The position numbers and the translations under genes are program-made. The notes below the pieces were generated by a model. That model was not told the origin of the DNA, did not search any database, and was given only the letters and a program-made list of their open reading frames with translations. Below are positions 36,624-44,096 of a stretch of DNA of 64,000 nucleotides, in pieces. Source of the DNA: Terriglobia bacterium (GTDB lineage Bacteria; Acidobacteriota; Terriglobia; JAIQFV01); assembly GCA_020072965.1 (NCBI GenBank), contig JAIQFY010000006.1, positions 64,001 through 128,000 of the forward strand. The letters run 5' to 3'. The stretch's first letter is position 1, and each line of letters begins with the position of its first letter.

Positions 36624-37126
36624 CACAGCAATCGGCGGTGCTTTTGATAGCGTTCTTGGCCGGGCTTGTAGTTGCGGCTGTCTTGTTGGGAACCGCAAGA
36701 CGGAATGTTCTACCCAGGTCTGCAATGGTCATCGCAGCACTGGCGATCCCGATTTGGGTAGTCTATTTTGCTTCCAGCCAGGGCCGTTCCTTACTTGCTT
36801 CCAAAGGATTTCTCAGTACCATGCCAGAAGCGCTTTGGTTTGGCTTGACGTTTGGCGTCTTCACCGCGGCTTTTTTCCTTGCCCTCGGATATATTTATGG
36901 GGACGCAAAAAGGCGTCAAATGCCTGCTTGGGCCTGGGTGATTGCCGCTTTCCTCATACCCAATTTGATTGGATTCATCCTTTATTTTGTGTTCCGAGGG
37001 CCTCTCCTTGGGCCTTGCAGTTCCTGTGGCAAGCCTATTCGAGGGGGAGAAGCATTCTGCTCACACTGCGGATGCTCGCAGGGTTCCAGTATCGGACGCA
37101 TCACAGCTGACAATCGCACAATCTGA
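36620..37126 (+). CDS. Membrane protein with C-terminal zinc ribbon
   Basis: 168 residues. Four hydrophobic helices (about 7-24, 35-52, 70-92, 105-127) precede a zinc-ribbon tail CSSCGKPIRGGEAFCSHCG. It overlaps the anti-sigma stop by four bases (ATGA), so it is part of that operon. The layout resembles PLD-nuclease-N-like and zinc-ribbon membrane sensors. The function is unknown; involvement in the signal pathway is inferred from coupling. Confidence 0.65.
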   Translation: MTQQSAVLLIAFLAGLVVAAVLLGTARRNVLPRSAMVIAALAIPIWVVYFASSQGRSLLASKGFLSTMPEALWFGLTFGVFTAAFFLALGYIYGDAKRRQMPAWAWVIAAFLIPNLIGFILYFVFRGPLLGPCSSCGKPIRGGEAFCSHCGCSQGSSIGRITADNRTI

Positions 37127-37174
37127 AGTAAAAAAGGTGGTAATAACCTTGCATCGCACAAAACGGGGGACGGT

Positions 37175-37594
37175 ATGAAACGTGAGCGCGCCTTACAGGT
37201 AGTGTTGGTGTTGGTGGGCTTGTTTTATTGCTTTTGGGGCTATCTCCTGTTCGACGATCTGTGGCACTCTAGGTGGCTTAGCGGGCATAGTGACGTCATG
37301 CCGATGTTCCTGAGCCTTAACACGGCGCTTGGGGTCTGTCTGTTGGTGGCCGTTAATCAGCCGGCCAAGCATCGCTTGATGATCGCCTATGGGGCGTGGT
37401 CAAGCCTTGCCCATGGGTTCACGATGACAATCATGTCGGCGCAGGCCGTGGCGCACGGGATGCACAGGAAGGATAGCCCCCAGGACATTGTGATCTTTGG
37501 CGTGATTGGAGTCACGCTGCTTGCACTCCTCCCGGCAAAACAACCATCGCCGGCCGGCGCGCCTATCAGTGAGCCGCGCGTTGCCGAACGCTAG
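37175..37594 (+). CDS. Four-helix membrane protein, DUF6632-like
   Basis: 139 residues with four membrane helices (about 9-27, 43-61, 68-90, 105-118) and a short Pro-rich tail. The beginning MKRERALQVVLVLVGLFY and the middle MIAYGAWSSLAHGFTMTIMS recall a small family of unknown function (DUF6632-like; modest certainty). It is 48 bases after the zinc-ribbon gene and probably the last member of the second ECF unit. Confidence 0.6.
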   Translation: MKRERALQVVLVLVGLFYCFWGYLLFDDLWHSRWLSGHSDVMPMFLSLNTALGVCLLVAVNQPAKHRLMIAYGAWSSLAHGFTMTIMSAQAVAHGMHRKDSPQDIVIFGVIGVTLLALLPAKQPSPAGAPISEPRVAER

Positions 37595-37738
37595 AGGACC
37601 TGGTCCACCGCCGCGCGCATACCGAGATGCAGGGACTCCTCACGGAAGCGCGGCGATTCGCTTCGTTGACTATATGCTTGGCCTTGCCGCTGTGTTAATT
37701 CTGCATTGTCGGCTAACGGGAGCAATCCGTTTCATCCA

Positions 37739-38683
37739 TCACGCCGCCCCCTGGCGGCGATTCTTCCGCTGTTCCTTCGCCGCGTCCAACTTCCGATCCC
37801 GCTCGGCTTGAATCTCCTGCTGGTGCCCGGCGAGCATGTCCTTTGGAGTGATGTAGCCGATGGCACTGTTCAGGCGAACGTTGTTGTAATGCTCCACATA
37901 ACCCTCTACCAGGCGCCGTGCATCTTCCAGCGACAGCGGCGTTCCCGGCCGAATGCACTCCCCTTTCAACGACTTGTGCCAGCGCTCAATCTTGCCGTTC
38001 GACTGTGGATAATAAGGGGAGGTTCGGACGTGCGTCATGCCCGAGATGCGAATGAACTCCTTGAAGTCGCGAGCGATGAACTACGGGCCCTTGTCGGAGA
38101 TGATTCGCGGCTTGGCTTCCAGGTACTTCTCCTTGGCTCGCTGCAGGATCACTTCGACATCGGTTTCTCGCATAGACTCACGCAGATCCCAATGCACGAG
38201 GAAACGACTGAATCCATCCAGAATGCTGCACAAGTAATAGAAGGTGCCGCTCAGGTTGATGTAGGAAATGTCGATATGCCAGTGCTGATGGGGCTGCAGC
38301 GGCTGCTCGAAACCGGTTCCCTTGCGCGATGGCTTGCTCTTCCACCGGGATAATAATCCAGCTTGCTTCAACACCCGCCAAACACTCGCCGGACTGACGG
38401 CCACAACGTCAGCGTCGAGCATCATGAACGTCAGCCGCCGATAACCTTCCAGCGGGTTCTTCAGATGGAACTCGATGATTGCTTCTTTCTCCCACGGTTC
38501 CAACCAGAAATCACGGGGAACCCAACCGTTGTGCTCGTTGACGCACCCGTACCGCTGCCGCCAGTCATAGAACTTGCTGGCGGTCACGCCCAGCCACGGG
38601 ATGAACCGTCCGACGCCGATCTCGGCCTTCTCCGACCAGCGCCGGACGAAATCCACGACTAGATCCCGTACATCATGCGGCAC
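37739..38683 (-). pseudogene. IS3-type transposase OrfB, broken by an in-frame TAG
   Basis: The frame reads a DDE integrase core: HWHIDISYINLSGTFYYL (first Asp), RIISDKGP (second Asp) and SNGKIERWHKSLKG (Glu). At 38081-38083 a TAG interrupts it directly after RIISDKGP, where the family has Gln (usually DNGPQF), so a single CAG-to-TAG change explains it. Downstream the same frame continues with FIARDFKEFIRISGMTHVRT. The frame stays open upstream of the GTG at 38683 to about 38734, covering the slippery A-run used for -1 frameshifting from orfA. The resulting protein would lack the last catalytic residue. Confidence 0.85.
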
Positions 38684-38694
38684 CCAGATCCCGG

Positions 38695-39009
38695 TTAGAG
38701 TTCCCCAAGACTTTTTTTTAGCGCGATGTGCTCAGCCATCAGCTCAGCCAGGACCTCGTCCTTGGTCTGCACCTTCTTCTCCAAGAACTCGATCCGTTTC
38801 GGCTTCTCCTCCACTTGGCGGTGGGGACGCGCTTGAGACTGAAAAGCGGCGGCTCCGTTCTCGAACAGTTCTTTCTGCCAGCGGTAGAACATTGTTGGCC
38901 GCAGGCCTAATTCTTCACACAGCTCCGAGACGGGTACTTTGTCCACAAGATGCCGCCTCAAGATGGCTACTTTTTCTTCTGGTGTGAAATGCTTCCGTTC
39001 CTTCCTCAT
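38695..39009 (-). CDS. IS3-type transposase OrfA
   Basis: 104 residues. The helix-turn-helix region FTPEEKVAILRRHLVDKVPV and GLRPTMFYRWQKELFENG binds the element ends, and a C-terminal leucine-zipper-like helix (IEFLEKKVQTKDEVLAELM) mediates multimerisation. Near the 3' end the minus strand has eight A followed by G (plus coordinates about 38711-38719), a classical slippery site. Shifting -1 there leads into the orfB frame. Confidence 0.8.
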   Translation of the reverse strand: MRKERKHFTPEEKVAILRRHLVDKVPVSELCEELGLRPTMFYRWQKELFENGAAAFQSQARPHRQVEEKPKRIEFLEKKVQTKDEVLAELMAEHIALKKSLGEL

Positions 39010-39114
39010 ACGTTCGCTCCGTTATCTTAACGGAGGAACGCTTTCTCCAGTTCCAACTGAGGCGGGACATCCCCACCACTGTTCCTAATTCCCGTAGCAA
39101 GGCAATCTGAGATC

Positions 39115-39147
39115 TCAAATTTGGGCAATAAAGTACTTGACTCATCC
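39115..39147. repeat. Left target repeat and terminal inverted repeat of the cargo transposon
   Basis: 39115-39122 is CAAATTTG (target duplication) and 39123-39147 the left terminal inverted repeat (GGCAATAAAGTACTTGACTC and onward to CATCCA). It also carries TTGACT, a possible outward or inward -35-like sequence. Confidence 0.85.
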
Positions 39148-39224
39148 AAGCGGAAGCGAGAGGATGAGCGGGGCGGGGGTGCGTTTTGAACCCCGTTCAA
39201 GATGGGACCCTAGCTTTATTCAGA

Positions 39225-40046
39225 ATGTTGAGTCTTAACGCCGACGCGCTTCGTCGTCGGAATAGGCGGGGGCGCAGTGTGCTGACTGGAAACCTAGCGT
39301 ATCTATTTTTCGACGAGAGCGGAAAATGGCAGGATCGAGATTTCATATGTTTATGCGCTTACTTGTCTGATGACCCTCATTGGGAATGGTTCTTGCGCGA
39401 ATGGAGCAGCACATTCGAGCGGCACCATCTTAACAGCCTCCACATGACAACTTTTTACCATACAGCCAAAAAGAAAGGATGGAGCGACGAGAAGCAAAAC
39501 CAAGTTCTCGGCGAATTCGCTTCCGTCATTCGGGACTCAATTCTCATGGGCTTTTCCGTTGGATTAGATGCACGACACTATCGTTCATTGCCAAAGAGCG
39601 CCAGAGGAGCCTTGGGAGACCCTGCCGCCGCATGTCTTCAGCGCATCCTGAGAATGATCCGGAAGCGCCTAGTTTCCGAGGGCTATGACGGAAGAATCTC
39701 CATCACGATGGACGAGGAAGAGGGCGCAGTGGTGAACCTATACAACTCACTGGTGCGCTTGAGGAAAATAGACCCCCTTTTGGGCAAGTATGTCGGGGCG
39801 GTTTGTTTTGCTGACGATGAATACATTCTTCCGCTGCAAGCCGCCGACATGCTAGCCAATCTCACGAGCAGGTGGTTCTCCGATATAAAAAACGGAAAGG
39901 CTACCAGAGAAGAAATGCCGAAGATATTAGGCAGTCTCGTTACCCGACCAGGAACACAATATGGACTAGACTACACATCGGAGATGTGGGCCGCAGAGGA
40001 TCTCAATCGTGCGTTGAACCACTTCTTGGGAAGGAAAAAAAGATGA
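39225..40046 (+). CDS. DUF3800 protein (transposon cargo)
   Basis: 273 residues from the ATG at 39225; other possible starts are TTG 39186 and GTG 39279, the latter nearest the usual family start. The motif AYLFFDESGKW is the DUF3800 hallmark, with further conserved SITMDEEEG and FADDEYILPLQAADMLAN. These acidic patches resemble an RNase H-like fold, so a nuclease activity is suspected but unproven. DUF3800 genes are often found in mobile and defence-rich regions. The stop overlaps the next ATG (ATGA at 40043). Confidence 0.8.
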   Translation: MLSLNADALRRRNRRGRSVLTGNLAYLFFDESGKWQDRDFICLCAYLSDDPHWEWFLREWSSTFERHHLNSLHMTTFYHTAKKKGWSDEKQNQVLGEFASVIRDSILMGFSVGLDARHYRSLPKSARGALGDPAAACLQRILRMIRKRLVSEGYDGRISITMDEEEGAVVNLYNSLVRLRKIDPLLGKYVGAVCFADDEYILPLQAADMLANLTSRWFSDIKNGKATREEMPKILGSLVTRPGTQYGLDYTSEMWAAEDLNRALNHFLGRKKR

Positions 40047-40189
40047 GGACAAGGACATCCAAAGAGTTCAGCAATTTCGACTCAGCGGTCGGAAAGATTC
40101 TCTCTGTCTCCCATGAGGAACTACAACGCAGGGAGGCCAAGTGGAAGAAGCAACGCCAACGAAAAAAGCGTAACGCACTAAAAGCATAA
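40043..40189 (+). CDS. 48-residue basic protein coupled to DUF3800
   Basis: MRTRTSKEFSNFDSAVGKIL is followed by a strongly basic helical tail (EAKWKKQRQRKKRNALKA). The ATG overlaps the DUF3800 stop as ATGA, with AAGGAAAAA upstream, arguing that it is a real translated gene. Small partners of this kind often follow DUF3800 genes. The function is unknown. Confidence 0.6.
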   Translation: MRTRTSKEFSNFDSAVGKILSVSHEELQRREAKWKKQRQRKKRNALKA

Positions 40190-40272
40190 ATATCGTGCAC
40201 AATTTCAAATCACAAACAGAACTTTATTGCACGGAACAAATGCCGGATTCGTATCCACACGGAGGGTATTTC

Positions 40273-40596
40273 ATGACAAAAGGTGAGGAAGATGCAGCAA
40301 TCGGTCGCATGGTATCTGAGTACGGAGACGCCAAAAAAAAGCTGCTAGTCTTAACAGAAGAAGCTCACAGGCTGGGAGTCATGTTATCGGAGCTGGGCCT
40401 GTGTCTCGCGACGAATCCGCAAAACCTCAGCATTGATGGTGAACCAATGAATCCTAGCTTCTCCAAATTCCGACACGAATTAAAATCCCGTTCACTCGAT
40501 GCTGAAAAACTCAAGAGCCTGGTGAACGACATCCGAAAGACAATTCTGGATATCGAGCGACTTGAACCCAAGGTGAAGGATCTTGGGCTTGTATGA
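40273..40596 (+). CDS. Hypothetical helical protein (transposon cargo)
   Basis: 107 residues from the ATG at 40273, which has GGAGGG upstream; an in-frame ATG-less extension to 40195 is not favoured. The predicted structure is almost wholly alpha-helical with heptad-like leucines (KKKLLVLTEEAHRLGVMLSE; AEKLKSLVNDIRKTILDIER), suggesting a coiled coil. No family is recognised. It overlaps the next gene by four bases (ATGA), so both are translated together. Confidence 0.6.
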   Translation: MTKGEEDAAIGRMVSEYGDAKKKLLVLTEEAHRLGVMLSELGLCLATNPQNLSIDGEPMNPSFSKFRHELKSRSLDAEKLKSLVNDIRKTILDIERLEPKVKDLGLV

Positions 40597-41198
40597 AGCA
40601 CACACTTTCCAGGAGGAGGATGCTCATGGGGAATCTACTTCCCACCGCCGTGATGCTTTTTCTGACATATCTGACCCCCCAGGTTTTTGCGGCACAGCCG
40701 CAGGCAGTGAAAGATTCCTTATTCCTTTCGGTAAACCTCCACCTTGGGATGCCAGAAGGACCGACAATTAACGCACTGGCCGATCATTACAAGGTTGAAA
40801 AAATTAAGGGCACATCAGAGAATGCAACCTCGTCTAGCTGGATTTTGGTTTCGAAAAACGAAACTGCGCACGGAATCGACGGTGGAGTAAGTTTTAGAAA
40901 TGGGAAACTAACACAGGCTTACAAATCTTGGACTCCGGGCAATGCGGATTCGACCCTAGAATTAACAGACGCATTGCTTGGAGTGGTAGAACATTTTGAG
41001 GGCGAACATAGAAATGTCTGTGTGATTTACCATCAATACATCAATACGCCTGGAGACCGAGGGTACGTAATAACGGTGAGATGCGGTAACAAGTACATCC
41101 TAATTTCTGCTAATCGTGGAACTCACGGAAACACTGCGGACGTTACAGAATTTCTTGAATCTCCCGACTTTTTTGATTCAACTCAGAGGAGAAAATGA
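40593..41198 (+). CDS. Hypothetical exported protein (transposon cargo)
   Basis: 201 residues. A long basic N-region and hydrophobic core ending in VFAAQ form a signal peptide (cleavage near residue 34). The mature part is mixed alpha/beta with SWILVSKN, GGVSFRNGKLTQAYKSW and two cysteines (CVIYHQY and VRCGNKYILIS) that could form a disulfide. No family is recognised. It is the last cargo gene and is followed by a hairpin at 41263. Confidence 0.6.
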   Translation: MKHTLSRRRMLMGNLLPTAVMLFLTYLTPQVFAAQPQAVKDSLFLSVNLHLGMPEGPTINALADHYKVEKIKGTSENATSSSWILVSKNETAHGIDGGVSFRNGKLTQAYKSWTPGNADSTLELTDALLGVVEHFEGEHRNVCVIYHQYINTPGDRGYVITVRCGNKYILISANRGTHGNTADVTEFLESPDFFDSTQRRK

Positions 41199-41262
41199 TC
41201 AGCAGGTGTGATCTCATAGGAAGGAAAAGAAGACACAGAAGAAGATGGTGAAAAATAATAAA

Positions 41263-41281
41263 CGGGCTAGGATTTAGCCCG
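41263..41281. terminator. Weak terminator-like hairpin between cargo and transposase
   Basis: CGGGCTA, loop GGATT, TAGCCCG: a perfect 7-bp stem lying between the convergent cargo genes and the transposase gene. It lacks a good T-run after the plus-strand stem (CTTCCC), but on the minus strand the stem is followed by TTTATTATTTTTCACC, a reasonable U-tract. It thus probably ends the transposase transcript. Confidence 0.5.
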
Positions 41282-41312
41282 CTTCCCGCGACCTTGGCGC
41301 TTTAGTTCTTTT

Positions 41313-42263
41313 TCAGTTCGGTCGCGTTTCTTCGGATTGGGTTTTTCCAGTGAGTCTATTCCAGGTGAGGCGCTTGCCCTCAACCTGAGAAACCGCCAAA
41401 TCGAATCGCCCGCTGTCATTCAGGTCTTGGCGGTTATTGAAACGATAGGCTTGCTCATCAAGGTAACGGAACAAATGAAAAGGTTCGACACTCACGTAGG
41501 TTCCCTTGATGCCTCTCTTCAAGAGGCTCCAGTAATTTTCCAATCCGTTGGTGTGAACCGCTCCATCAACATAGGCAACCGCATGGTCAACTACCTGATG
41601 CACATATTCTCCCGCGAGTCCGGTGTAGGATCGAAGTGCATCGCTATAGAGAGCGGACCCCGCTTTAACGTGTTTGCGAACCCGAGACTGGAGTGCCTTC
41701 TTTCCTCGATTCGGAATGACGAGGGTTCGGATTTTTTCGCCGCGCTTCAGGATGCCCATGACCGGGGTTTTATCCTTTGCTCCTGTTCCCGTGATTCGCA
41801 TTTTCCGTTTGTCAAGATGCATGTTTCTAGAAAGTCCGCCGATGAAGGTTTCGTCCACTTCGACCTCTCCACCGACCTTTCCGCCATCGTTGTCCTGCAA
41901 GGCCAGACGAATTCGATGCATCATAAACCATGCGGTCTTTTGGGTGACTCCAAGACCTCGTGCAATTTCATAACTGCTAATTCCGTTCTTGCAATTGGTC
42001 AACATCCAGACGGCCACGAGCCACTTGTCAAGTCCGATAGGAGAATCTTCAAAGATCGTCCCGACCTTTACCGAGAATTGGCGTTTGGGATGATGGCTTC
42101 CACATTGCCAGACGCGATGCGATTGATTGAAAGTAACTTTTTCGGAGCCGCAGGTTGGGCAGGTCACGCCATCGGGCCAGCGCTTTGTCACAAGATAGTT
42201 GATGCAATTCTCAGGCTTCGAAAAGTATTTGATTGCCTGCTGGAGTGTTTTAGGTTCGATCAT
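41313..42263 (-). CDS. IS1595 family (ISXO2-like) transposase
   Basis: 316 residues. An N-terminal zinc ribbon (CPTCGSEKVTFNQSHRVWQC) recognises DNA. The catalytic core has EVEVDETFIGG (first Asp), ALYSDALRSY (second Asp) and AVHTNGLENYWSLLKRGIKG (final acidic or Asn position). GISSYEIARGLGVTQKTAWF is the typical helix-turn-helix before the core. It looks intact. Its element ends are described at 39123-42328. It is transcribed toward the cargo genes. Confidence 0.92.
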   Translation of the reverse strand: MIEPKTLQQAIKYFSKPENCINYLVTKRWPDGVTCPTCGSEKVTFNQSHRVWQCGSHHPKRQFSVKVGTIFEDSPIGLDKWLVAVWMLTNCKNGISSYEIARGLGVTQKTAWFMMHRIRLALQDNDGGKVGGEVEVDETFIGGLSRNMHLDKRKMRITGTGAKDKTPVMGILKRGEKIRTLVIPNRGKKALQSRVRKHVKAGSALYSDALRSYTGLAGEYVHQVVDHAVAYVDGAVHTNGLENYWSLLKRGIKGTYVSVEPFHLFRYLDEQAYRFNNRQDLNDSGRFDLAVSQVEGKRLTWNRLTGKTQSEETRPN

Positions 42264-42303
42264 TTTTTTATCTCCTTACAGGCAAAAATATAGCATGAGT
42301 AAG

Positions 42304-42336
42304 TGGATGAGTCAAGTAATTTATTGCCCAAATTTG
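42304..42336. repeat. Right terminal inverted repeat and target duplication of the cargo transposon
   Basis: 42304-42328 is the right terminal inverted repeat (inverted copy of 39123-39147, one mismatch) and 42329-42336 is CAAATTTG, matching the left duplication. Confidence 0.85.
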
Positions 42337-42580
42337 ATATTTCAGACGCGAACTAATCTGAGATCTCAAATTTGAAATTTCAGATTCTACCGGTCGGTCA
42401 CTAGAGATTTGCGGGCGCTGCGATCGGCCCGTGCCTTGGCCAACGCATCCGCGACGGGATGGGTTAGAAACACTTCCCTCGACCGGTGATCGCACGATTT
42501 TCGTTTCTTTCCGCAAAGATCTCTGCGAAGACTCCCCGAATTGCCGCCTCTCCAAGCGCGTTGCACATCCATAATGCAAT
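42337..42580. repeat. AT-rich palindromic repeat and flank right of the transposon
   Basis: 42355-42386 is an imperfect 32-bp palindrome (AATCTGAGATCTC to AAATTTCAGATT). Removing the transposon rebuilds a second copy directly upstream (39103-39122 joined to 42337-42345), so the element landed in one of two tandem copies. The rest up to the GT39 gene contains only short frames without features, including a 65-codon minus frame (42387-42584) not considered real. Confidence 0.55.
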
Positions 42581-44005
42581 TCAAAATTGCAATTTGCGTG
42601 GGGCGAATGCAAACCCACCGAGGGCAATAATCTCCGGGAAAACCTCAACGACATAACGAGGTTCGGGAAAGGCGAAATAGGAGAGGAAGGCGGTGCGCAG
42701 GAAAATGAGAGAGAGCAGCAAACAGGCCCCCACGACCTCCGGGTTGTCAAGTGAGCGGCGGTGGTGGAAGATTCTCCACACACCCACCAGCGCAAACGCA
42801 AGGTAGAGCAGGTTTATTAAGAAGAGAAGAAGCGAAAAGAGAAAATCCCGGGGATCATTCTCCCAGGCTTCACTCATGGGGAGCAGTCTTCCTTCGAGCG
42901 GGAGGATTTCGATGCGGGGAGTGAACCAGAGGGCCAGCGCGCGAAGGAAGGGAGTGGTCACGAAAACGCGGAAGGGATGTTGATGACTGCGCTCGCGAGC
43001 CATGGCCTGGAATTCCGAGTCCGTGGCGGAGTCGAGGGAGTCCGATTCGTTGTGGCTGCTGAGGAGAGCCAGGATTTTTTCGCGCTGGGCTGGAGTATCG
43101 CTTGCGTTGCCGGGCAAGGCCTCCAGGGGGATGTCTGAATCCTGAACGGTCCAGATGAAGTTATTGACATCCCGGAATCTCCAGAGCCATGTTCGGCACC
43201 AGTTATAATATCCGCGAGGAACAAATTCGTCAGGATCCTGGGCATAAGCAGGGGCGAGGGGTTGAAACGTCTTCAGGGTGACCAGGTTTCGAACTGTCCA
43301 GGGAAAAAGCGCCAGGGCCAATCCAAGGGTTACCAGTAAGCCATCAGCCAGGACCGATCGCCAGCGGTGATGGGGGGCCTCTCGAAGGACGAGGATCAGC
43401 CCGATGGAAACCAGCCAGAGTCCGCTCTCGACCCGAAACAGGGTGGCCAATCCAACGGACAGGCCGCAGAAAAACCAGTTCCTTTTCGGCAGGGAGGGCC
43501 GGACCGCATGGACTGCAAACAGGGTTGCGGCAGTCAGGAGAAACGTGGTGGGAACCTCGGCGAGAATCGATGCCGCGTAGTTCGCCACGAAGGGACACAG
43601 CGCGGCCAACAAAAGCGCCCACAGCGCCCGCCGTCTCCGCTCGGCCAGCTCGCCTTGGGAAAGGTCGAACACAATCACAGCGATCAGGACACAAGTGAGC
43701 GTATCGAGCAGGGCCTGAACCAGTCGAACCGCCGCTTCGTTTCCCTGGCCGGCCAGGGCAAACAGGGCAGCAAGAAAGAGGGGATAGCCCGGCGGGCGGG
43801 TCAGGGTCGGTGCAGGGGGCTGCTGGTCCTGGGGCTCAAGGTGAGAGTACACGCCATATCGAAGCAGGTTCCGGGCGTACGCCTCGTAGATGGGCGAATC
43901 CCCTCCCACGTGAGGAAAGGCGAGCGCCAAAAAAATTCGAAGGGTCAAGGCAAACAAAACCAACGCGGTCGTTTGCTTTCGATGCCCCGAAAAGGCCTCT
44001 TTCAT
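42581..44005 (-). CDS. GT39-like membrane glycosyltransferase
   Basis: 474 residues with about ten membrane helices. HVGGDSPIYEAYARNLL near residue 35 carries the acidic GDxxxY motif of PMT/ArnT-type transferases that use polyprenyl-phosphate sugars, followed by LTRPPGYPLFLAAL. The C-terminus FPEPRYVVEVFPEIIALGGF is typical. The acceptor and sugar cannot be told from sequence. It is divergent to the GH18/deacetylase/GT2 gene, with a shared 91-base region holding TATAAT at 44027-44032 on the plus strand. Confidence 0.8.
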   Translation of the reverse strand: MKEAFSGHRKQTTALVLFALTLRIFLALAFPHVGGDSPIYEAYARNLLRYGVYSHLEPQDQQPPAPTLTRPPGYPLFLAALFALAGQGNEAAVRLVQALLDTLTCVLIAVIVFDLSQGELAERRRRALWALLLAALCPFVANYAASILAEVPTTFLLTAATLFAVHAVRPSLPKRNWFFCGLSVGLATLFRVESGLWLVSIGLILVLREAPHHRWRSVLADGLLVTLGLALALFPWTVRNLVTLKTFQPLAPAYAQDPDEFVPRGYYNWCRTWLWRFRDVNNFIWTVQDSDIPLEALPGNASDTPAQREKILALLSSHNESDSLDSATDSEFQAMARERSHQHPFRVFVTTPFLRALALWFTPRIEILPLEGRLLPMSEAWENDPRDFLFSLLLFLINLLYLAFALVGVWRIFHHRRSLDNPEVVGACLLLSLIFLRTAFLSYFAFPEPRYVVEVFPEIIALGGFAFAPRKLQF

Positions 44006-44026
44006 GTTTCTGAACCTGGTTTGGGA

Positions 44027-44032
44027 TATAAT
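44027..44032 (+). promoter_or_regulatory. Candidate -10 box for the tri-domain polysaccharide enzyme
   Basis: TATAAT in GGGATATAATCTT, 65 bases before the ATG at 44097. No clear -35 box is seen, so the support is limited. Confidence 0.35.
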
Positions 44033-44096
44033 CTTGTGGCAGTGATTGATGGTCGCAGTGCATGCTGCGGGCCGGTTTGGGCACCGTCCCTATCCT

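Larger units (their letters stand above)
37739..39009 (-). mobile_element. IS3-type insertion sequence, inactive
   Basis: orfA (38695-39009) and orfB (38683 down to 37739) are arranged as in IS3-family elements, with orfB in the -1 frame and an A-run slippery site at their junction. orfB carries an in-frame stop. Terminal inverted repeats and target duplication could not be fixed. Weakly matching ends beginning TG are possible near 37707 and 39103, so the given coordinates cover only the coding part. Confidence 0.75.
39123..42328. mobile_element. IS1595-type cargo transposon with TIRs and 8-bp target duplication
   Basis: Terminal inverted repeats at 39123-39147 and 42304-42328 start GGCAATAAA and end TACTTGACTCATCCA, differing at one of 25 positions. 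Both are flanked by the same 8-bp CAAATTTG (39115-39122 and 42329-42336), the duplication size typical of IS1595-family elements. Inside are one transposase gene (41313-42263, minus) and four plus-strand genes (39225-41198) unrelated to transposition. The whole element is 3206 bp. The target lies in an AT-rich palindromic repeat. The match of ends and target repeats suggests a fairly recent insertion. Confidence 0.88.

Noticed and set aside
37680-37712. attC-like or integron recombination site near the left end of the IS3-type element (GGCTAAC)
   Set aside because: The core does not fit RYYYAAC, no paired GTTRRRY at proper distance was found, and there is no integrase gene.
37707-39103. Exact ends of the IS3-type element beginning TGTCGG and TGCCTT
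   Set aside because: Only about half of the positions match and no target duplication flanks them, so the boundaries are left open.
42387-42584. 65-codon minus-strand frame right of the transposon
   Set aside because: No ribosome-binding site, no recognisable domain, and it overlaps the 3' end of the GT39 gene.
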